A DNA stretch of 12,777 bases from Pseudomonadota bacterium (lineage in GTDB: Bacteria > Pseudomonadota > Gammaproteobacteria > Halothiobacillales > Halothiobacillaceae), in NCBI GenBank assembly GCA_021795795.1, contig JAJYPA010000202.1:1-12777 (forward strand). Direction: 5' to 3'. How positions within the stretch are numbered: the stretch's first letter is position 1; every line of letters begins with the position of its first letter. Of this stretch, positions 6,936 through 12,674 are shown in pieces. Made by a program: the position numbers and the translations under genes. The notes under the pieces are model-generated. The model was not told the DNA's origin. It searched no databases and saw only the letters and a list, made by a program, of their open reading frames with translations.

Positions 6936-7094
6936 GTGACTACGCGGCCGCACACCCGCAACGATAAGCAGCTCTACGACACCATCTATCAGGCGATCAC
7001 GGAAGGCATGCGCAACGCCCAGATCCACGTCCACCAGCCGCCAGCCCGTCCTGCTGGTCGGGTATTCCTGCAGAGTCACGCGGCGGCTCGATAG
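6936..7094 (+). CDS. Possible small gene, 52 aa, GTG start
   Basis: A 52-codon frame from GTG 6936 to TAG 7092-7094, beginning VTTRPHTRNDKQLYDTIYQAITEGMRNAQ and ending Ala/Arg-rich. Composition is protein-like but there is no good Shine-Dalgarno and no ATG before residue 25. It is in the same frame as the preceding gene, separated by that gene's TGA and 30 bp, so it could also be a cut-off C-terminal extension. Confidence 0.4.
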   Translation: MTTRPHTRNDKQLYDTIYQAITEGMRNAQIHVHQPPARPAGRVFLQSHAAAR

Positions 7095-7130
7095 ATGGCG
7101 GGCATAGCCAAGTTGGCAGATGGCGACTAA

Positions 7131-7156
7131 CCTATCACTCTATCTTGGGTGATAGG
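7131..7156. promoter_or_regulatory. Perfect 8-bp inverted repeat upstream of the Mrr-like gene
   Basis: CCTATCAC (7131-7138) and GTGATAGG (7149-7156) are separated by 10 bp, ending 10 bp before the Mrr-like ATG. There is no T-run after it, so an operator or an RNA hairpin covering the ribosome-binding region is more likely than a terminator. Confidence 0.45.
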
Positions 7157-7166
7157 CTCTTTGGGT

Positions 7167-7736
7167 ATGGGACGCCGCAAAAACAACGACGCTGCAATGA
7201 TTGGTTTGCTGGTACTCGCGGCCCCATTCGCGTTGCTGGCGTGGCTCTTTGAGTATGCGAATCGCCACCCATGGGTGTGGGTCGTCCTGATCATCATTGT
7301 TGGCGCGGCAATCAGCCAGATCCCCAGAATCCTCCGGGAGCGGAAGGCGAAAGCAGACCTGCTCTTTTCGGTTGCCAGGCCTTTGGAGATGACGCCTTCC
7401 GGCTATGAGGAATACTGTGCGGAAGTTTTGCGCAGAGATGGATGGGCGACAAAGGTGACCCGTGCCTCTGGTGACCAGGGGGTGGACGTGATCGCCGAAA
7501 TCCAGGGGGTAAAGCTTGCGGTCCAATGCAAGCGGTACGTCCGCCCGGTCGGAAACAAGGCCGTGCAAGAAGTACTGGCTGGCAAGGCGTTCTATGGAGC
7601 CCATGCGGCCGCTGTGGTGTCTACTGCGCCTTACACCCCGGCAGCCCAGGCCCTGGCGAAGAAATGCGGAATCCTGCTATTGAGCCATGCGGACCTGCCG
7701 GGGCTTAAGAAAACATTTCTGGGTAACAGGTCATGA
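7167..7736 (+). CDS. Membrane-anchored Mrr-type restriction endonuclease
   Basis: A 189-aa protein with two predicted membrane helices (about 11-28, MIGLLVLAAPFALLAWLF, and 36-52, WVWVVLIIIVGAAISQI), then a basic linker and an Mrr_cat PD-(D/E)XK domain (73-180). SGDQGVDVIAEI gives D107, and LAVQCKRY gives the Q120-x-K122 of the Mrr variant motif. KAVQEVLAGKAFYGAHAAAVVS is the standard following helix and strand. Soluble Mrr cuts modified DNA; TM-Mrr proteins are widespread and proposed to act on incoming DNA at the membrane. GTG 7149 in frame is an alternative start, but it overlaps the inverted repeat. It probably acts as an accessory defence gene. Confidence 0.8.
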   Translation: MGRRKNNDAAMIGLLVLAAPFALLAWLFEYANRHPWVWVVLIIIVGAAISQIPRILRERKAKADLLFSVARPLEMTPSGYEEYCAEVLRRDGWATKVTRASGDQGVDVIAEIQGVKLAVQCKRYVRPVGNKAVQEVLAGKAFYGAHAAAVVSTAPYTPAAQALAKKCGILLLSHADLPGLKKTFLGNRS

Positions 7737-8049
7737 GCGCCCCGTTGGGTGCATCAGCGGACCTATTTGTGGCTTTGCGGAAACGTGGTCTACTAGGGCT
7801 TGGCGGGCATGCAAGGCCCTGGCACTATAACTGTGTGTCGCTCAGACTTTCCCTGCGTCCAGCGACAACTCAGACACACACCATGCATGTTTGTTCGATT
7901 GGTTAGAGCAATTTGGATTCTGTTAGAGTAAGATGCTCACCGCACTGCGCGGCAACTGGCAAGAATAACCATGCTAGCCATTTTGCAGTTATGCCGGACT
8001 GATACTAATAGTCTTTCTAGACAGGCTGAGGATACGGAGGGAAAATGAC
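7737..8049. other. 313-bp gap with nested inverted repeats and a GTTAGAG direct repeat
   Basis: No convincing gene is seen. TGTGTGTC (7832-7839) pairs with GACACACA (7873-7880), while GTCGCT (7837-7842) pairs with AGCGAC (7861-7866), giving two mutually exclusive hairpins that share GTC. GTTAGAG repeats at 7902-7908 and 7922-7928, 20 bp apart. AT-rich stretches with TACTAAT near 8003 may hold the promoter of the Panacea operon; I cannot fix a single promoter. Confidence 0.4.
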
Positions 8050-8502
8050 ATGCCACGCGACTCCTTGCAAATTGCTAATGAGTTGATAAAACGTGCATCT
8101 GATGCCGGTTCTCCCATCTCGAATCTTGCCCTCCAAAAGTTACTCTACTTTTCCCAGGGATGGTATTTGGCCTTGGCAAATGAGCGGTTGATTGATGATG
8201 AGTTCGAAGCGTGGCGATACGGCCCAGTCGTGCCAGGGGTGTACCATGCCTTCAAGATTTATTTATCAAACCCAATCCCAGAAGACCATCTCCTAGCTCA
8301 TCACAAAGCTTCATTAACCGAGAATGAGAATAATTTTCTAGATAAGATATGGGATGTATATGGCAAACTGCCACCCCATCAGTTGGTGGCCATTTCCCAC
8401 GACAAAGATGGGCCGTGGCGTAAGGTATGGGATGAAGATAACTCTGGTCAAATGAATGATGATGAAATCAAAAAATATTTTATATCCCTCGCCAACAAGT
8501 AA
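8050..8502 (+). CDS. Panacea-domain (DUF4065, SocA-like) protein, probable antitoxin
   Basis: A 150-aa Panacea-domain protein. Family hallmarks are SLQIANELIKRA, LALQKLLYFSQGWYLAL (26-42), FEAWRYGPVVPGVYHAF (52-68) and a C-terminal DKDGPWRKVWD. Panacea proteins are promiscuous antitoxins that neutralise very different toxins in two-gene operons, and SocA is a proteolytic-adaptor antitoxin. ATG 8050 follows GGAGGGAAAATGAC, giving a Shine-Dalgarno at 8036-8041. The partner starts 17 bp after its stop. Base composition is more AT-rich than the replication genes, so this cassette was probably acquired separately. Confidence 0.85.
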   Translation: MPRDSLQIANELIKRASDAGSPISNLALQKLLYFSQGWYLALANERLIDDEFEAWRYGPVVPGVYHAFKIYLSNPIPEDHLLAHHKASLTENENNFLDKIWDVYGKLPPHQLVAISHDKDGPWRKVWDEDNSGQMNDDEIKKYFISLANK

Positions 8503-8519
8503 TATCAAGAGGAGATTTA

Positions 8520-9455
8520 TTGGACGCGAATAACGATCGCCGGGAGAACGTAGAGCTGCTCCAGATTGGTTCCATCTCTCTCCCAGAGGGGCAGCTTAAT
8601 GACACCTCATCTTCCGACAACCGTTTGCTGGAGGAGGAAGATGGGCGCAGGGCTGACAGCGAATATGAAGAGCGGATCGTGGCATTTGTGGATATCCTTG
8701 GCTTTAAGGAAATCATAAGAAAATCCGCCGGGGAGCAAGCAGATTCAGGGCTTGTCGCCAGGATTCATCAAGCCCTTGATGGGATTCGAAGTCCAGTTCT
8801 ATCAGAAATATTTTGCACTTTTGTTGGAATAACTGCTCCAGAAGACGGGTTTAAAGAGCGCATTCATACCTTCTCTGACTTTATGGTGATGTCCGTTCCT
8901 GAAGATATTGAGGCTCTCGGGCTATTAACATATGCAATCTTCAAAAAATGTAGAGAATTATTGGTTGCTGGCTTCACCAGTCGGGGCGGAATTGCAAAAG
9001 GGAAGCTGTTTCACAGGGATGGGGGCACGGACACATCACCGCAGATTTTTGGGCCAGCTTTTCTTGATGCATATAACTTGGAGTCTACCCATGCGGAAAA
9101 CCCGAGAATAATTCTGCAAAACGAAGTGTGGGATATTATTAGGGACTATTCTGGAAGACAAAACACCCGTCTCTCGAAATTCTTGGAGGCACATGTAAAA
9201 CGCGCTCCGGACGGCCCTGCATATATCGATCTTTTTGCTGACTTTAAAGAGAATTCTTTTTATAACTCTGTGCCAGAAATAGAAAGTGATATCAACAGAA
9301 TTTACGAACACATAGGCACTTCCCTAGACAAATCTGCGGACCGCCCAAGGGATTTCAAGAAAAATGCACACCTTGCTAGGCTTTTTAATGCTGCGCTAGA
9401 GGATTCCCAATACCAACGTTTCCAAATAACCAGCAGCCGACTTCCCAGCACCTAA
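8520..9455 (+). CDS. Class III nucleotide-cyclase-like protein, candidate toxin or signal synthase
   Basis: A 311-aa protein with an acidic, low-complexity N-terminus (1-50) and a domain resembling class III nucleotide cyclases. RIVAFVDILGFKEII puts D58 at the first metal site. RIHTFSDFMVMSV puts D120 at the second. GFTSRGGIAKGKLF (151-164), then FGPAFLDAYNLESTHAENPRIIL (177-199) matches the G-x-A...A...LE signature, but the usual transition-state Asn and Arg appear replaced (Leu182, Asn186). Pyrimidine cyclases of Pycsar defence are distant members of this fold. No effector domain (TM, TIR) is seen. Start is TTG 8520 with GAGGAG at 8509-8514 and 5-nt spacing; no ATG is available near it. The two-gene operon with a Panacea protein suggests it is a toxin. 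Fold assignment moderate, activity unknown. Confidence 0.65.
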   Translation: MDANNDRRENVELLQIGSISLPEGQLNDTSSSDNRLLEEEDGRRADSEYEERIVAFVDILGFKEIIRKSAGEQADSGLVARIHQALDGIRSPVLSEIFCTFVGITAPEDGFKERIHTFSDFMVMSVPEDIEALGLLTYAIFKKCRELLVAGFTSRGGIAKGKLFHRDGGTDTSPQIFGPAFLDAYNLESTHAENPRIILQNEVWDIIRDYSGRQNTRLSKFLEAHVKRAPDGPAYIDLFADFKENSFYNSVPEIESDINRIYEHIGTSLDKSADRPRDFKKNAHLARLFNAALEDSQYQRFQITSSRLPST

Positions 9456-9458
9456 GCC

Positions 9459-9474
9459 GCTCCTAATAAGGAGC
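9459..9474 (+). terminator. Hairpin after the cyclase-like gene, weak terminator
   Basis: GCTCCT-AATA-AGGAGC is a perfect 6-bp stem with a 4-nt loop, starting 4 bp after the stop codon. There is no T-run, so termination would be partial, or the hairpin may protect the mRNA end. Confidence 0.4.
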
Positions 9475-9499
9475 TGTTCCGGCCATCCTATCCCTCACC

Positions 9500-9528
9500 T
9501 TGACACCCGCCTTACCCAGCCGTAGCCT
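9500..9528 (+). promoter_or_regulatory. Promoter of the C4-like RNA
   Basis: A consensus TTGACA (9500-9505), 17-bp spacer, TAGCCT (9523-9528). The predicted start is near 9535, at the first hairpin of the RNA. Confidence 0.55.
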
Positions 9529-9534
9529 ATGTCG

Positions 9535-9593
9535 CATGGTGCTCAAAACACCTGTTGGCGGGATTCCGCCCCGTCAGACTTGCGGGATTTTTT
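9535..9593 (+). ncRNA. C4/CI-type antisense RNA of satellite immunity
   Basis: A short RNA with three consecutive hairpins: GGTG/CACC (9538-9552), GGCGG-GATT-CCGCC (9558-9571) and a terminator CCCGT/GCGGG (9570-9586) ending in ATTTTTT at 9593. Its segment 9541-9558 is antisense to 9679-9696 further down the same transcript: GCTCAAAA pairs with TTTTGAGC and CTGTTGG with CCAACAG, with three mismatches between them. P1 C4 and P4 CI RNAs work this way, pairing with the downstream leader to shut off translation or cause early termination. The frame across it encodes an Ash/Icd-like peptide, which usually accompanies such RNAs. Confidence 0.65.
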
Positions 9594-9694
9594 ATGCCTA
9601 TTGCTTAGCGGTAGGCGCGTCCTCTATGGCCGGGGGTGGCCGGAATACAATACCGGAAACGGGAATACGTCCGGTGCTCCAACAGCACTTTTGA
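9536..9694 (+). CDS. Ash/Icd-like leader ORF, 52 aa
   Basis: ATG 9536 opens a 52-aa frame (MVLKTPVGGIPPRQTCGIFYAYCLAV...GIRPVLQQHF). The TPVGGIPPRQTCGIFYAY section resembles the phage Ash and host-division-inhibitor Icd-like peptides of P1/P4-type elements, as I remember them. The resemblance may reflect the conserved RNA structure under it rather than the protein. Almost no leader lies between the likely transcription start and ATG, and the last codons overlap the antisense target. Translation is uncertain. Confidence 0.3.
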   Translation: MVLKTPVGGIPPRQTCGIFYAYCLAVGASSMAGGGRNTIPETGIRPVLQQHF

Positions 9695-9696
9695 GC
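9679..9696 (+). promoter_or_regulatory. Antisense target site of the C4-like RNA
   Basis: CCAACAG (9679-9685) and TTTTGAGC (9689-9696) are complementary to 9552-9558 and 9541-9548, giving 15 of 18 positions paired in register. The site lies 47 bp upstream of the ATG at 9744. Pairing would control readthrough into, or translation of, that gene. CCTGA/TCAGG at about 9706-9720 forms an adjacent hairpin. Confidence 0.6.
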
Positions 9697-9743
9697 CCCT
9701 GGCCGCCTGAGCCATTCAGGTACTTTGCACAGAGGGCTTAATC

Positions 9744-10220
9744 ATGGAACAGGAAATCACTACCGAAAGTATGACGCTATGGGATGCAGTACGGGCCGAG
9801 CGCGACGCATCACAAACTTATCGCGGTATCGTTGCAGACGATGGCGCCTATATCGCGCCGCCTACCGGCGACTGGAAAGAGTACCGCAGCACCCGTATCG
9901 TCAAGGCCGACGCGATGCTGAAACGGTCCATCAAAGCCACCGATGCACTGCTGGACGGTTGCCCTCACCCTTGGCGTTATAGCGCAGGACGGACGTTGAT
10001 TGACGATGAGGCCGTAGAGATTACTCTTCACGACAACGTTTTAGGCAGCATGATTGCATGGGGCACGCCGACCGAAATGCTGGCAATACACAGTCACATG
10101 TTCGAGCAGATGGACCCGCGCAGTCTTGTTCTGGTGGCAAGGGCGCTACTGGATGAACAGGGCATTGAATGGGTGGGCGCGTACCATGAAGCGCAAGCAT
10201 CCCTCAAAACCACCAGTTAA
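9744..10220 (+). CDS. Unknown protein controlled by the C4-like RNA, 158 aa
   Basis: ATG 9744 follows AGAGGG with about 8-nt spacing. The product is soluble and acidic, with no family I recognise. Visible segments are TLWDAVRAERDASQTYRGIVADDGAYIAPP at the start, LKRSIKATDALLDG in the middle, and a helical end (DPRSLVLVARALLDEQGIEWVGAYHEAQ). In P1 the gene kept off by C4 is an antirepressor; a comparable switch role is possible but rests only on position. A UUCG-capped hairpin follows at 10247. Confidence 0.7.
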   Translation: MEQEITTESMTLWDAVRAERDASQTYRGIVADDGAYIAPPTGDWKEYRSTRIVKADAMLKRSIKATDALLDGCPHPWRYSAGRTLIDDEAVEITLHDNVLGSMIAWGTPTEMLAIHSHMFEQMDPRSLVLVARALLDEQGIEWVGAYHEAQASLKTTS

Positions 10221-10236
10221 GGCATAGCAGTCACCC

Positions 10237-10274
10237 TGTAATGCAGCCCCTCACCTTCGGGTGCGGGGGTTACA
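10237..10274 (+). terminator. Nested hairpin after the 158-aa gene
   Basis: CCCC-T-CACC (10247-10255), loop TTCG, GGTG-C-GGGG (10260-10268) form a 9-position stem with one mismatch and a very stable UUCG loop. TGTAA (10237-10241) and TTACA (10270-10274) can close it from outside. No T-run follows, so it is a hairpin-type end or a structured RNA rather than a classical terminator. Confidence 0.45.
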
Positions 10275-10300
10275 ACGATGCCAAGTGCTCGAGGGAATCA

Positions 10301-10360
10301 TGAACGCCAATAAACCGCAATGAACGGCAGTGGACTGCAAAGGACCGCAAGGGCTTGCAA
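10301..10360 (+). repeat. Six tandem imperfect 10-bp repeats
   Basis: Consecutive 10-mers from 10301 share a core aligned in exact phase: tgaACGCCAA, taaACCGCAA, tgaACGGCAG, tggACTGCAA, aggACCGCAA, gggCTTGCAA. The consensus is roughly NRRACCGCAA, one repeat per helical turn. The last unit also begins an inverted repeat (10354-10366 with 10421-10433; TTGCAATCGGGG against CCCCGATGCAAA with one bulge). A short CCTAA tandem lies at 10376-10386. These may be protein-binding sites or part of a structured RNA. Confidence 0.65.
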
Positions 10361-10488
10361 TCGGGGGGCGATTGACCTAACCTAACCAACAGCGGCAGGT
10401 AAATCCTGAGCAACTCCGGACCCCGATGCAAAGGGCTCCTAAGCGCGGTGTAAACGCGTGGGATTCAGGGGCTGCCATCTATTCTTAG

Positions 10489-10516
10489 GGCTCTGACGTG
10501 CCGGTCGGAGCCTTTT
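10489..10516 (+). terminator. Strong terminator just upstream of the DUF3800 gene
   Basis: GGCTCTGAC (10489-10497), loop GTGCCG, GTCGGAGCC (10504-10512), then TTTT: a 9-bp stem with one G-T pair and a short U-tract. It ends only 13 bp before the DUF3800 ATG, so it lies in that gene's leader. It either ends an upstream repeat RNA or attenuates the gene. Confidence 0.75.
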
Positions 10517-10529
10517 ATATTTTGAGGCG

Positions 10530-11183
10530 ATGACAGCTCACATTTACTTGGACGAAAGCGGAGACCTTGGTTGGCAGTTTGGTCTCCCATTCAAGCGTGG
10601 CGGATCAAGTAGATATTTGGTCATTGCAGCGCTTGTTGCGCCACCTGACAAGGATAGGGTGACAGAAAGGTGCATCCGAGGTCTTCACAAGGCGAGGGAC
10701 TGGAGTAGCGCCAAAGAAAAGAAATGGTCAGGTATGACCCCGACCGGCCGCAGTGCGTTTGCGGAAGCCGCTCTAGCCATTCCCAATAAACATCCAGACA
10801 TTTCTTACCACGCCATTGTGGTCAAAAAATGTAACGTCCTGGACCACATCAGGGCCGACCCGAATAAGCTCTACAACTATATGGTTAAGCTCTTGCTCTT
10901 GGACGCCATGGCAAAACATGATCGCGTAACATTTGTGCCAGACCCACGGTCAATCAAAGTTGAGAGCGGCAACAGCCTACATGACTATCTACAAACGGAG
11001 CTTTGGTTCACAAAGCGCGTGAATACAGTTCTGGAAACTACCCCACGTGATAGTCAGTATTGCCTCAACCTGCAATTCACTGACATGCTTGCTGGCACAG
11101 TCGCAGCCCACTTTGAACATAATCATACTGATTATTGGCATGCGCTGGGTTCAAGAATCGCCCTGAAGAAGCTTTATTTCTAG
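10530..11183 (+). CDS. DUF3800-family RNase H-like protein
   Basis: A 217-aa DUF3800 protein. The N-terminal strand HIYLDESGDLG carries the family's DESG box (D8, E9). Further candidate acidic ligands are D138 (FVPDPR) and D185 in the C-terminal LQFTDMLAGTVA. Together they fit an RNase H-like metal-dependent nuclease fold. DUF3800 genes are common in phage-defence and mobile-element cargo, but no substrate is established that I know of. The start has only GAGG 2 nt before ATG, a poor ribosome site. With the terminator just upstream, this implies low or controlled expression. Composition is more AT-rich than the replication module. Confidence 0.8.
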   Translation: MTAHIYLDESGDLGWQFGLPFKRGGSSRYLVIAALVAPPDKDRVTERCIRGLHKARDWSSAKEKKWSGMTPTGRSAFAEAALAIPNKHPDISYHAIVVKKCNVLDHIRADPNKLYNYMVKLLLLDAMAKHDRVTFVPDPRSIKVESGNSLHDYLQTELWFTKRVNTVLETTPRDSQYCLNLQFTDMLAGTVAAHFEHNHTDYWHALGSRIALKKLYF

Positions 11184-11253
11184 CCATGGCCATCGTTCAC
11201 ACATAAACATGATGAACATTGTTTCCCGCTACTACCCGCTGGCAAGAATAGTG

Positions 11254-11281
11254 CACCCGCCGAGAACATGTTCACCGGGTG
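11254..11281. promoter_or_regulatory. Composite palindrome in the convergent gap
   Basis: GAACATGTTC (11264-11273) is a perfect 10-bp palindrome lying inside CACCCG (11254-11259) and CGGGTG (11276-11281). It could be a protein-binding site or a hairpin of the DUF3800 mRNA end. Confidence 0.35.
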
Positions 11282-11303
11282 TTACCGTGACACCGCCATC
11301 ACC

Positions 11304-11331
11304 AGCCCTGCCATGTGCGGGGCTTTTCTTT
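11304..11331 (+). terminator. Terminator for the DUF3800 transcript
   Basis: AGCCCTGC (11304-11311), loop CATGT, GCGGGGCT (11317-11324), then TTTCTTT. The 8-bp stem has one G-T pair. It ends plus-strand transcription before the convergent minus-strand operon. A further perfect pair, CTGGCGCT (11333-11340) with AGCGCCAG (11381-11388), follows in the same gap, which holds no gene. Confidence 0.75.
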
Positions 11332-11442
11332 GCTGGCGCTGGCACCGTGACCGCATGATGACCGCCGAACCCCAACACCGAGCGCCAGTGTCCCCACAGG
11401 ATGCAGCACAGGGCAGATATGACGCCTTCCTGAGCGTTTACC

Positions 11443-12354
11443 CTATACCCCGGCCAGTTCCATCTGTTGGAGGATGTCTGCAAGCATCTGATAGGCGGCC
11501 GCGACCGTGACGCCTGACGCTGGCATCTTGCCTGCCGCTGTAGCGGCACCCGCTAGGCGGCGAAACACATGCGGAATAGCCTCATCGGGAATACCGCCTA
11601 CTTTTGCGCCACGATAATTACTGGAGAGTGACTGGATGGCCTTGGGTAACCGCTTCAGATCGGTAGAGCCATCGGCCAACAGGTAGGGCAGCTTCCAGGT
11701 GGACGTCTTGCTGGGATTGCCCACATAGGCAAAGCAACGAGCAGGGATCTGATACTTCGGATGAAGCAGCGCATCCTGATCAGCGCCAGCAGTATCCTCG
11801 GCAGACAGAACGGCACCAGGCTGCCCCAGCAACGATAAATCGGCGGGCACCTCACAAGAGCGGTGGACGCCATCCATGCTCACCCACCAGAGCGCATCAA
11901 CCGGCGCTTCCTTTTGGGCCAGATTGAACACTACGCGCGGACTCCTGCCGCCTTCAACGATGTCTGCACCGAAGAACAGGATGCCATCACACACAGCCAC
12001 CTGCTTGACGTGCTGTTCGTGGGCGTAGCGGATGGCCTGGGCGAGCGCATTATCAACGGCGGTCCTGTTAGACAGGCTACCTGGGCGCTTGGCCTCGACA
12101 ATGAGGTATTTGGTGAAGTTGTGGGTTACCACCAGATCAGCACGGCCGAGCTGCCAATTCAGATCGCGCTCTTGCCAATCCAGCACATTGGTGAGTAGCG
12201 CGCCAACAATGTTCTCAGCGGCCTTTTCTGCCACCTTGCCGAAACGCTCCTGAGCAGAAAGCATGGACGCACGCTGCTGCAGAAATGCGGGCCACGCTGC
12301 CTGGGTTCGTTGTACGCACTTACGGTATCCGGCGAGGTCCTGATAGTTGCTCAT
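11443..12354 (-). CDS. PD-(D/E)XK nuclease, HsdR-N-like, unknown system
   Basis: A 303-aa protein with a nuclease core in residues 40-135. AEKAAENIVGALL supplies the helix-1 Glu (E47), LGRADLVVTH supplies D73, and YLIVEAKRPG supplies E87-x-K89. The helix NALAQAIRYAHEQHVKQVAVCDG follows as in HSDR_N-type domains. There is no helicase motif and the length is far below HsdR, so it is a stand-alone nuclease. The C-terminal half (from about 195, PKYQIPARCFAYVGNPSKTSTWKLPYLL) is unrecognised. The start at 12354 is chosen because AAAGGA lies 8 nt upstream on the minus strand. The open frame upstream overlaps the zinc-ribbon gene and is not credible. It follows that gene by 25 bp in one operon. Confidence 0.75.
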   Translation of the reverse strand: MSNYQDLAGYRKCVQRTQAAWPAFLQQRASMLSAQERFGKVAEKAAENIVGALLTNVLDWQERDLNWQLGRADLVVTHNFTKYLIVEAKRPGSLSNRTAVDNALAQAIRYAHEQHVKQVAVCDGILFFGADIVEGGRSPRVVFNLAQKEAPVDALWWVSMDGVHRSCEVPADLSLLGQPGAVLSAEDTAGADQDALLHPKYQIPARCFAYVGNPSKTSTWKLPYLLADGSTDLKRLPKAIQSLSSNYRGAKVGGIPDEAIPHVFRRLAGAATAAGKMPASGVTVAAAYQMLADILQQMELAGV

Positions 12355-12379
12355 AGGTGTTCCTTTGGAATCTGGGCGG

Positions 12380-12550
12380 TCAATGCCTGGTGGCCTCAAC
12401 ATCTTCAACCAGCACGTCGAGCAGTGCCACCATCTGCAAATCCTCAAATTGCATGGAATGGCCGCAATCCAGGCAGACGATCCGGTCATCTTGACTGGCG
12501 AACTCGGCACCGTCGCACCTTGGGCAGCGTAGCTCTTTGGAGTCAGCCAT
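12380..12550 (-). CDS. Small zinc-ribbon protein, 56 aa
   Basis: MADSKELRCPRCDGAEFASQ then RIVCLDCGHSMQF gives a CxxC-x13-CxxC zinc ribbon (C9, C12, C26, C29), followed by an acidic helix (MVALLDVLVEDVEAT). ATG at 12550 has GGGGAG 4 nt upstream on the minus strand. The gene is first in the operon with the nuclease and may supply DNA or protein recognition for it; the role is inferred only from the pairing. Confidence 0.75.
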   Translation of the reverse strand: MADSKELRCPRCDGAEFASQDDRIVCLDCGHSMQFEDLQMVALLDVLVEDVEATRH

Positions 12551-12597
12551 ATTTCTCCCCTCAATCTTGAGGTATCTGTGGCCTAGCAAACGCGCAG

Positions 12598-12631
12598 ACC
12601 TATCAAATCCTTATCAAAACCGACTTATCAA
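12598..12631 (+). repeat. Candidate integrase arm-type sites, right end
   Basis: Three TATCAA motifs: 12601-12606, 12612-12617 and 12626-12631. The first two read ACCTATCAA and CTTATCAAA with the same 11-bp spacing as the left-end pair (257-277) and in the same orientation. They lie upstream of the minus-strand zinc-ribbon gene and 44-77 bp inside the right att copy. The promoter of the minus-strand operon must lie in the same 12551-12674 stretch. Confidence 0.5.
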
Positions 12632-12674
12632 GGCTTTTGCACCTTGGGCACAAACGAATAACACGCTGTTTTAT

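Noticed and set aside
6684..7079. 131-codon open frame on the minus strand
   Set aside because: It mirrors the two small plus-strand frames, and the plus strand has the SOS promoter and Shine-Dalgarno. It is probably a GC-bias shadow.
7140..7604. 154-codon open frame on the minus strand
   Set aside because: It is fully antisense to the Mrr-like gene, whose domain is unmistakable.
8520..9455. Complete Pycsar system
   Set aside because: No TM or TIR effector gene with a cyclic-nucleotide-binding domain lies beside it, and key cyclase residues look altered.
9725..9982. 85-codon plus-strand frame overlapping the 158-aa gene start
   Set aside because: It is Arg-rich shadow sequence in another frame. 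The 158-aa frame has the ribosome site and normal composition.
10301..10360. CRISPR array
   Set aside because: Units are 10 bp and contiguous without spacers, and no cas genes are present.
11264..11273. GAACATGTTC as a Gram-positive-type LexA box
   Set aside because: That box is GAAC-N4-GTTC; here the spacing is N2, and the element carries the other LexA consensus.
12355..12564. N-terminal extension of the minus-strand nuclease to 12564
   Set aside because: It overlaps the zinc-ribbon gene in another frame and has Trp/Cys-rich implausible sequence. A good ribosome site precedes 12354.
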